Shown here piece after piece: positions 5,927-10,651 of a stretch of DNA of 10,651 nt. The stretch comes from Pseudomonadota bacterium. GTDB taxonomy: Bacteria > Pseudomonadota > Gammaproteobacteria > Xanthomonadales > Xanthomonadaceae. The notes under the pieces are model-generated. The model was not told the DNA's origin and did no database searches. It saw nothing but the letters and a program-made list of their open reading frames with translations. Position 1 is the stretch's first letter. Each line of letters starts with the position of its first letter. Made by a program: the position numbers and the translations under genes. The stretch lies in assembly GCA_023423675.1 (NCBI GenBank), contig JAFAFD010000388.1, forward strand, positions 1 to 10,651, written 5' to 3'.

Positions 5927-7255
5927 GTGGCACCCAAGGGGGAGCGTCGGCGCACGCCCTATCGGCGTCGCCTGCGCAGTCGCATCATCGTCTCGTTCGT
6001 GTTGTTGGGCTTCTGCCTGACGACACTGTTCGCGTTCGCCACCAACTGGGCCCGCATGCGCGTGGAAAACCAGCTGGTGGAAGACGTGATGAACCGCAAC
6101 ATCAACGAGTACGCGCGGCGCTTCCATGAGAATCCGGACCGTAATCCGGATCTGCCCGTGCAGCAGATGTATGCCCGCCTGATCAAGCCGGACAAATTCG
6201 AAGCGCTGCGGCAGGAAGAGCCGGACTGGTACGAGTTCAAGGACGGCCTGTACAACATGGGCGGCGTCGACGAGCGGGGCCAGCGCTATTCCTACAAGCT
6301 GGCCGTGCGCAAGACGCCTGATGCCTGGGCATTCCTCGCGTATGACATGACCGACAGCGTGCGCGGTGGGCAGCAGCTCAACCGCGCGCTGATCCTGTCG
6401 GTGCTGGTGTTCAGCCTGCTGTCGCTGGTGCTGGGCTGGTGGTCGGCGTCGAAGGTGATGAAGCCGGTGTCCGACCTGGCCGCACGGCTGCGTGCCTACC
6501 GCGGCGGCACCAGTGATCCCGAACCGTTGGCGCCGCGCTTCCCCGACGACGAAGTGGGTCAGCTGGCGCAGGCGCTGGATGACTATTCCTCGCGCCTGAC
6601 CGAAGTCGTGCAGCGCGACCGTGAGTTCAATGCCGACGTCAGCCACGAGCTGCGCACGCCACTGGCGGTGATCCGCGGTGCGACCGAGCTGCTGCTGACC
6701 CGTCCCGGCCTGGACGAGAAGGTGCTGCAACGCCTGCAGCGCATCCAGCGTGCCGAACAGCAGTGCAGCGATCTGATCGGCGCCTTGCTGCTGCTGTCGC
6801 GCAACGAGCGTGGGCAGGGCACCAGCAACGTGGCGCGGGTGGCCGAGCAGCTGCTGGATGCGCACCGCGCGCAGCTCGGCGGCAAGCCGCTGGAGCTGGT
6901 GCTGGAAGGCGAGCGCGGCCTGGTGATCGATGCACCGGAAGCGGCCTTGTCGGTGGCGCTGGGCAACCTCATCGGCAATGCCGTGAAGTATTCGCAGGAT
7001 GGTAGCGTGCGCGTGCACGTCAGCAGCAATGCGGTGTCGGTGACCGACAGTGGTCCTGGCCTGAGCGAGGAAGATGCCGCCAAGCTGTTCCAGCGCGGTT
7101 ATCGCGGCACCCATGCCGGCCATTCGCAGGGCGGCGGCATCGGCCTGTCGATCGTCAGCCGCCTGTGCGATCTGTACGGGTGGCAGGTGAGCGTGCGACC
7201 CGGTGGCGATCGCGGTGTGATCGCGACGCTGACGTTCTCGCCGAAGCCGCTCTGA
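5927..7255 (+). CDS. colS: ColS-like sensor histidine kinase
   Basis: About 442 residues. A basic N-terminus is followed by TM1 (about 20-38), a periplasmic sensor of about 115 residues, TM2 (about 154-174), a HAMP linker, the H-box FNADVSHELRTPL with phospho-acceptor His240, the N-box LGNLIGNAVKYS with Asn351, and the ATP-lid motifs DSGPGL and GGGIGLSIV. It would autophosphorylate on His240 and pass the phosphate to Asp51 of the regulator just upstream. I chose GTG at 5927, 4 bp after the regulator stop with GGAAG about 9 bases before it. An ATG at 5885 inside the regulator gene would add 14 residues but has no ribosome binding site. The ColS name is inferred from the ColR partner and from the family-like H-box region. 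Confidence 0.82.
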   Translation: MAPKGERRRTPYRRRLRSRIIVSFVLLGFCLTTLFAFATNWARMRVENQLVEDVMNRNINEYARRFHENPDRNPDLPVQQMYARLIKPDKFEALRQEEPDWYEFKDGLYNMGGVDERGQRYSYKLAVRKTPDAWAFLAYDMTDSVRGGQQLNRALILSVLVFSLLSLVLGWWSASKVMKPVSDLAARLRAYRGGTSDPEPLAPRFPDDEVGQLAQALDDYSSRLTEVVQRDREFNADVSHELRTPLAVIRGATELLLTRPGLDEKVLQRLQRIQRAEQQCSDLIGALLLLSRNERGQGTSNVARVAEQLLDAHRAQLGGKPLELVLEGERGLVIDAPEAALSVALGNLIGNAVKYSQDGSVRVHVSSNAVSVTDSGPGLSEEDAAKLFQRGYRGTHAGHSQGGGIGLSIVSRLCDLYGWQVSVRPGGDRGVIATLTFSPKPL

Positions 7256-7315
7256 CGCCACCTCACTGTGGTGGGTGCGGCGCGGGGTGAATGGTGGGTG
7301 CGGACGCCCGATATG

Positions 7316-7400
7316 TGGTGGGTGCGGACCGTTGGTCCGCACTATGGATGACCGCGCCGGGTGAATGGTGGGTGCGGACCGTTGGTCCGCACTATGGATG
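7316..7400. repeat. Two 35-bp direct repeats, each with a REP-like hairpin
   Basis: 7316-7350 and 7366-7400 are identical, with a 50-bp period. Each contains the hairpin TGCGGACC-GTT-GGTCCGCA followed by CTAT (7323-7345 and 7373-7395). Read on the minus strand this is ATAG plus an 8-bp stem and a 3-base loop, the same plan as the GTAG elements nearby. Partial copies of the GTGGGTGCGG head occur at 7271-7280 and 7294-7303, suggesting a decayed longer array after the kinase gene. Confidence 0.8.
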
Positions 7401-7405
7401 TCCTC

Positions 7406-7428
7406 ATCCACGCATGGCGTGGATCTAC
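7406..7428 (-). repeat. SMAG-type REP element
   Basis: On the minus strand it reads GTAG, then arms ATCCACGC and GCGTGGAT around a CAT loop. A GTAG tetranucleotide at one foot of a short palindrome is the defining feature of the S. maltophilia SMAG repeats. It follows directly on the two 35-bp repeats. Confidence 0.8.
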
Positions 7429-7584
7429 TGAGTGGCTCCATTGTCGTAACTGGCATTCATGGCCTCGGCTTCTGTCGACGGACCAGCGTGCTTTCCCGTG
7501 CCACGGACCGCTGTGACGCATTTGCCTCCTGACATTCGCCCGCGCGGATGGCCAGATGCCCCGTCACCTGCGAGGAGCCCGGCC

Positions 7585-8001
7585 ATGTCACACCGTACCC
7601 GTTACCCCAACCTGCATCAGCTGGTCGGCGATTCCATCGATGTGCTTAACGCCGACGTCGCTGCACGCATCGAAGCCGTGCTGAAGGATCCCGGTGACCT
7701 GATGTCCATCCTGCAGGAGAGGATGGAAGCCGACGATGCCACCGACCACGCGGCGACGCGTGCCGGGCTGACCGACCAGCAGAGTGGCACGGTGGCCGGT
7801 CTCAGGCGCACCGTGTCCGGCATCAGCACGCTGACCCGGCTGATGCATGCCGCGCACATCGCGCGCACGCATGGCGGTCCGCTGCAGGCCGTGCCGCCGG
7901 AGACGATGGAGGGCCTGATGGTGGCCGCACGCGAGCTGGCCCGTCATGTGCAGCAGCAACTGCAGGCCGAGCGCATGCGGGGTGCGGCGACGCTGCAGTG
8001 A
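7585..8001 (+). CDS. Small helical protein of unknown function, flanked by REP clusters
   Basis: A 138-residue cytoplasmic protein starting MSHRTRYPNLHQLVGDSID, with GAGGAG (7572-7577) well placed before the ATG. An in-frame ATG at 7459 would add 42 proline-rich residues with no binding site and is less likely. The sequence is predicted mostly helical: an N-terminal part around LNADVAARIEAVLKD, a middle SGTVAGLRRTVSGISTLTRL and a C-terminal amphipathic helix ARELARHVQQQLQAER. There are no membrane segments, no signal peptide and no catalytic motif that I can recognise. It stands alone between two groups of stem-loop repeats (7316-7428 and 8003-8211). No confident promoter was found in 7430-7584. 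Confidence 0.7.
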   Translation: MSHRTRYPNLHQLVGDSIDVLNADVAARIEAVLKDPGDLMSILQERMEADDATDHAATRAGLTDQQSGTVAGLRRTVSGISTLTRLMHAAHIARTHGGPLQAVPPETMEGLMVAARELARHVQQQLQAERMRGAATLQ

Positions 8002-8002
8002 T

Positions 8003-8025
8003 GTAGAGCCGAGCCATGCTCGGCT
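8003..8025 (+). repeat. SMAG-type REP element, opposite orientation
   Basis: GTAG, then arms AGCCGAGC and GCTCGGCT around a CAT loop, on the plus strand, beginning 1 bp after the stop codon of the preceding gene. The stem sequence differs from the ATCCACGC type, so it is a different SMAG subgroup. Confidence 0.8.
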
Positions 8026-8049
8026 GCTTTTGCGGTTGGTGCGCACTTC

Positions 8050-8091
8050 CGGGGTCGGATCCCTTTCCGCAGGAAAGGGCTCTGACCCCAT
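8050..8091. repeat. 42-bp palindromic repeat, copy 2
   Basis: An exact copy of 2280-2321, in the same orientation, about 5.8 kb away. It again lies shortly after a coding region (49 bp from the stop at 8001) and here abuts the SMAG array. Lack of any mismatch suggests recent spread, gene conversion or strong constraint. Confidence 0.85.
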
Positions 8092-8105
8092 GCGGGGACA
8101 GCGCT

Positions 8106-8211
8106 ATCCACGCATGGCGTGGATCTACTGGGTTTGGGGACAGCGCCATCCACGCATGGCGTGGATCTACTGGTTTGGGGACAGCGCCATCCACGCACGG
8201 CGTGGATCTAC
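8106..8211 (-). repeat. Array of three SMAG-type REP elements
   Basis: Copies lie at 8106-8128, 8148-8170 and 8189-8211 with start-to-start spacing of 42 and 41 bp. Each reads GTAG plus the ATCCACGC palindrome on the minus strand. The links between them contain GGGGACAGCGC. The third copy has CGT in place of CAT in the loop and overlaps the end of the AI-2E permease gene, supplying its stop codon. Confidence 0.85.
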
Positions 8212-9260
8212 TGGGCCTTCGTAGCTGCGGTGTCGCCGGGAATGGGTGTTGGCGTGCCGAGCGTCTCCACCACATACAGGCGCTTGACCAGTACGAACAG
8301 CACCACGGTCAGCGGTGCGGCCAGCAGTATCCCGGCCGGGCCCAGCAATGCGCCGATGCCGAACAGCGAGAACAGCAGCAGGGCAGGGGGCAGGTCAACC
8401 GCACGCTGCTGGATGAGTGGCTGCAGCAGATGCCCCTCCACCTGCTGCACGACCACGAACAGCGCTACCGTGGCCAGGGCGATCTCCGGGCTGACCGTAA
8501 ACGCCAGCAGGATCGCCGGCACCGCTGCCAGGATCGGGCCGACGATCGGGACGAAGTCCAGCAGCGCGGTGATGATGCCCAGCCCGAAGGCCACCGGCAC
8601 ACCCAGCGCCCACAGCCCCAGCCCGGTCAGTAGCCCGACCACGGCCATGGCCAGCAACTGCCCGCCCAGCCAGGCCTTCAGCGCATTGCCACTGGCATGA
8701 AACGCATCATCGACGGCCGGGCGCTGGCGGGTGGGTAGCAGCTTGAGCAGGCCTGTGCGGTACAGATCCGGTTGCGCCGCCAGATAGATGCCGCCGATCA
8801 GCACCAGGAACAGGTCGGCGATCCCACCGGTGGCCGACATTGCCAGCGAGCCTGCGCGGGCCGCCATCGTCGAGACGCTGGACTGCGCGTTCTGGGTCAG
8901 CTCGTGCACGGTGGGGCCGACCGGACTGTCCGCCAGCCAGGTCTGGAAATTCTCCCAGGCCGCTGGCAAGGTCTGCCGCAGCGTTGCCATCTGCGCCCCC
9001 AGCTGCGAACCGAACAACCACATGGCCGCTGTGAACAGCGCCGCCAGCAGCAGCACGGTCACGCCCAGCGCCCAGCCCTCCGAGAGGGGGGTGTAGCGCC
9101 GCACCACGCCGACAATCGTCCGCAGCAGTGCCGCCACCACCACCGCCCCGAAGATCAGCAGGACCAGTTGCGACAGCTGCCACAGCAGCAGGCCGAGGGC
9201 GACCAGCGCCAGGGTCACCACCACGCGGGCAGTATAGGAACGGAGGGAGGTGGTCGGCAC
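8208..9260 (-). CDS. AI-2E/PerM family membrane permease
   Basis: About 350 residues with some eight hydrophobic segments: two at the N-terminus (LALVALGLLLW, LVLLIFGAVVVAALL), a third near 70-90, a soluble loop of about 60 residues, and a C-terminal bundle that includes GLGIITALLDFVPIVGPILAAVPAILLAF and LFGIGALLGPAGILLAAPL. The DFVPIVGP and GPAGILLAAPL segments are signatures of the AI-2E transporter family (PF01594). Members have been linked to autoinducer or ion export; the substrate here is unknown. The start is uncertain: GTG 9260 has GTGAGA before it and a leader of about 29 nt from a TATGGT box at 9302-9297. GTG 9272 and TTG 9284 are alternatives. The TAG stop lies inside a SMAG element. 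Confidence 0.88.
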   Translation of the reverse strand: MPTTSLRSYTARVVVTLALVALGLLLWQLSQLVLLIFGAVVVAALLRTIVGVVRRYTPLSEGWALGVTVLLLAALFTAAMWLFGSQLGAQMATLRQTLPAAWENFQTWLADSPVGPTVHELTQNAQSSVSTMAARAGSLAMSATGGIADLFLVLIGGIYLAAQPDLYRTGLLKLLPTRQRPAVDDAFHASGNALKAWLGGQLLAMAVVGLLTGLGLWALGVPVAFGLGIITALLDFVPIVGPILAAVPAILLAFTVSPEIALATVALFVVVQQVEGHLLQPLIQQRAVDLPPALLLFSLFGIGALLGPAGILLAAPLTVVLFVLVKRLYVVETLGTPTPIPGDTAATKAQ

Positions 9261-9363
9261 GGTCGATCTCACAAGCAGGCGCAATACAGGCGCAGGACCA
9301 TAGCGGGAGGCGTGAGAAGGCCGTGTGTGTCTGCCGGGTTACTGCGTCGCGGCTGTCGGCGGC

Positions 9364-9975
9364 TCAGGTCGCGGCGAGTTGCAGATACCGCGCGTGCAGC
9401 GCTTCCACCTGCGCCTGCAGGTCATCGGGATGGCCGTCGTTGACCACCACGTCATCGGCAAGGGCCTGGCGCTGTGCGCGGCTGGCCTGGGCGGCAATCA
9501 TCCGGTCAGCCAAAGCGGTATCGATGCCGTCGCGCTGCATCAATCGCGCATGCTGCACGGCCTCGGGTGCATCAACCAGCAGGATCCGGTCAAGCCAGGG
9601 GTAGGCCTGGCGGCCGCCGACCTCGGTCAACAGCGGAATCGCCGCCAGCGCATAGGGGCTGGCCGCCTGCTCGCACTGCTGCTGCATCAAGCGCCGGATG
9701 GCCGGATGGGTGATCGCCTCCAGGGCGACCCGCTCGGCAGGATCGGCGAACACATGGGCCCGCAGGCGGGCACGGTCCAGGCTGCCATCGGCCAGCAGCA
9801 TGTCGGCGCCGAAGCGTTCGGCGATGGTGGCGAGGGCCGGGCTGCCGGCCGCAACGACCTCGCGCGCGGCCAGGTCCGCGTCGGCCACCACGATCCCCAG
9901 CGCCTCGAAGCGCCGGGTCACTTCGCTCTTGCCGGCGGCAATGCCGCCGGTCAGGCCCACCACGTAGCGGCTCAT
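9364..9975 (-). CDS. coaE: Dephospho-CoA kinase
   Basis: A 203-residue P-loop kinase of normal family length. It catalyses the last step of coenzyme A synthesis, phosphorylation of the ribose 3'-hydroxyl of dephospho-CoA by ATP. The Walker A motif GLTGGIAAGKS spans residues 7-17. The DADLAAREVV segment (from about residue 32) is the usual substrate-binding acidic motif. THPAIR and IPLL.E follow, typical of CoaE. The gene starts 10 bp after the pilD stop, so it is translated from the pilD transcript. The pilD-coaE order is common in gammaproteobacteria. A 79-103 bp gap without a visible terminator separates it from the permease gene downstream. Confidence 0.95.
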   Translation of the reverse strand: MSRYVVGLTGGIAAGKSEVTRRFEALGIVVADADLAAREVVAAGSPALATIAERFGADMLLADGSLDRARLRAHVFADPAERVALEAITHPAIRRLMQQQCEQAASPYALAAIPLLTEVGGRQAYPWLDRILLVDAPEAVQHARLMQRDGIDTALADRMIAAQASRAQRQALADDVVVNDGHPDDLQAQVEALHARYLQLAAT

Positions 9976-9985
9976 GGCGGTGCCG

Positions 9986-10651
9986 TCAGCGCAGCCCGCT
10001 CATGACCAGATACTGGTTCAGCAGCGGCTCGCCCCACATGAAGAACAGCCAGCCGGCCAGCGCCAGATAGGGGCCGAACGGGATGGGGGTGGCCTTGTCA
10101 CGGCCCCGGCTGTACAGCCAGATGGAGCCGATGATGGCACCCAGCACCGAGGACATCAGGATGATGGGCAGCACGCCCTTCATGCCGCACCAGGCGCCCA
10201 GCGCCGCCAACAGCTTGAAATCGCCATGGCCCATGCCTTCCTTGCCGGTCAGCTGCTTGAACAGCCACCAGACCAGCCACAGGCTGCCGTAGCCGACCAT
10301 CGCGCCCGCCAGCGCGGTCTTGGGTTCCACGAAGAGCCGCTCGTGCGCGGCGATGAAGCCCAGCCACATCAGCGGCAACGTGAGCGAATCCGGCAACAGT
10401 TGGGTGCGGAAATCGATGCCCGAGGCCGCGACCAGGAACCAGGTGAACAGCATCGCGCCGAAGCCCTGCCAACCGAAGCCGAAGCGCCAGACGCAGGCCA
10501 GCGTCAGCAGCATCGTCAGCAGTTCAACCAGCGGGTATTGCAGCGAGATGCCTGCGCCGCAGTGCCGGCACTTGCCGCCCTGCACCAGCCAGCTCAGCAG
10601 CGGGATGTTCTCGTACCAGCGCAGCCGCGTCTTGCAGTGCGGGCAGTGCGA
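9986..10651 (-). CDS. pilD: Type IV prepilin peptidase / N-methyltransferase PilD (5' end outside window)
   Basis: The reading frame is open to the right edge, so only the last 221 residues are seen and about 70 N-terminal residues are missing. The zinc-binding tetracysteine motif C-x2-C-x21-C-x2-C is visible (CPHC and CRHC, codons between 10645 and 10562). The two catalytic aspartates of the A24 family lie 64 residues apart: Asp in SGIDFRTQLLPD and Asp in the GxGD motif GMGHGDFK. Several membrane segments surround them. The enzyme cleaves and N-methylates type IV pilins and type II secretion pseudopilins at the inner membrane. An internal GTG at 10585 would cut the zinc motif in half and is not the start. 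The gene is followed by coaE after 10 bp. Confidence 0.95.
   Translation of the reverse strand, partial: SHCPHCKTRLRWYENIPLLSWLVQGGKCRHCGAGISLQYPLVELLTMLLTLACVWRFGFGWQGFGAMLFTWFLVAASGIDFRTQLLPDSLTLPLMWLGFIAAHERLFVEPKTALAGAMVGYGSLWLVWWLFKQLTGKEGMGHGDFKLLAALGAWCGMKGVLPIILMSSVLGAIIGSIWLYSRGRDKATPIPFGPYLALAGWLFFMWGEPLLNQYLVMSGLR

Noticed and set aside
5753..7456. Long minus-strand open frame opposite the sensor kinase
   Set aside because: Its translation is rich in Arg, His and Gln, typical of an antisense shadow of a GC-rich gene. The plus-strand kinase has every expected motif.
7459..7584. Longer version of the gene at 7585 starting at ATG 7459
   Set aside because: The added 42 residues are proline/arginine-rich with no ribosome binding site, while GAGGAG is well placed for the ATG at 7585.
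8106..8211. Three evenly spaced repeats that could suggest a CRISPR array
   Set aside because: The repeats are short palindromes with GTAG feet, the links are nearly the same sequence rather than unique spacers, and no cas genes are near.
8016..8224. Plus-strand frames encoding repeated WIYW-type peptides
   Set aside because: These are translations of the SMAG repeat array and the 42-bp palindrome, not a protein gene.

Overview
The window looks like chromosomal DNA of a Stenotrophomonas species, most likely of the S. maltophilia complex. The base composition is GC-rich. Gene content is typical of Xanthomonadaceae: a pilD-coaE cluster, RimK, a GDSL autotransporter esterase and a ColRS-like two-component pair. 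Short stem-loops that begin with GTAG match the SMAG class of REP elements described from S. maltophilia. The species assignment is inference from these features, not a database match.

Layout from left to right. A thiS gene on the minus strand (33-233) diverges from a plus-strand outer-membrane esterase autotransporter (441-2273). A 42-bp palindromic repeat and a promoter lead into tRNA-Gly(CCC) (2364-2437), which ends at a strong intrinsic terminator. Next come a small HEAT-like protein gene (2574-2816) and rimK (2904-3782). A gene-free stretch after rimK ends in a second strong terminator and may encode a small RNA. Two tandem paralogues of a secreted cysteine-containing protein follow (4066-4530 and 4627-5106), each behind its own copy of the same promoter. 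A ColR/ColS-like response regulator and sensor kinase occupy 5245-7255.

From about 7256 to 8211 a small unrecognised gene (7585-8001) sits between two clusters of REP-like stem-loops and a second copy of the 42-bp repeat. Three genes on the minus strand close the window: an AI-2E/PerM family permease (8208-9260), coaE (9364-9975) and a pilD gene whose 5' end lies outside the window (9986-10651 visible).

Most genes are housekeeping or well-known families. I see no phage, plasmid, CRISPR, toxin-antitoxin or defence system. The most notable points are these. The first secreted paralogue has its best-placed ATG followed at once by an in-frame TAA, so it probably lost its original start and signal-peptide n-region. 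Its promoter and coding region are a duplicate of the next gene. The stop codon of the AI-2E permease lies inside a SMAG element. An unassigned transcript may lie between rimK and the paralogue pair.
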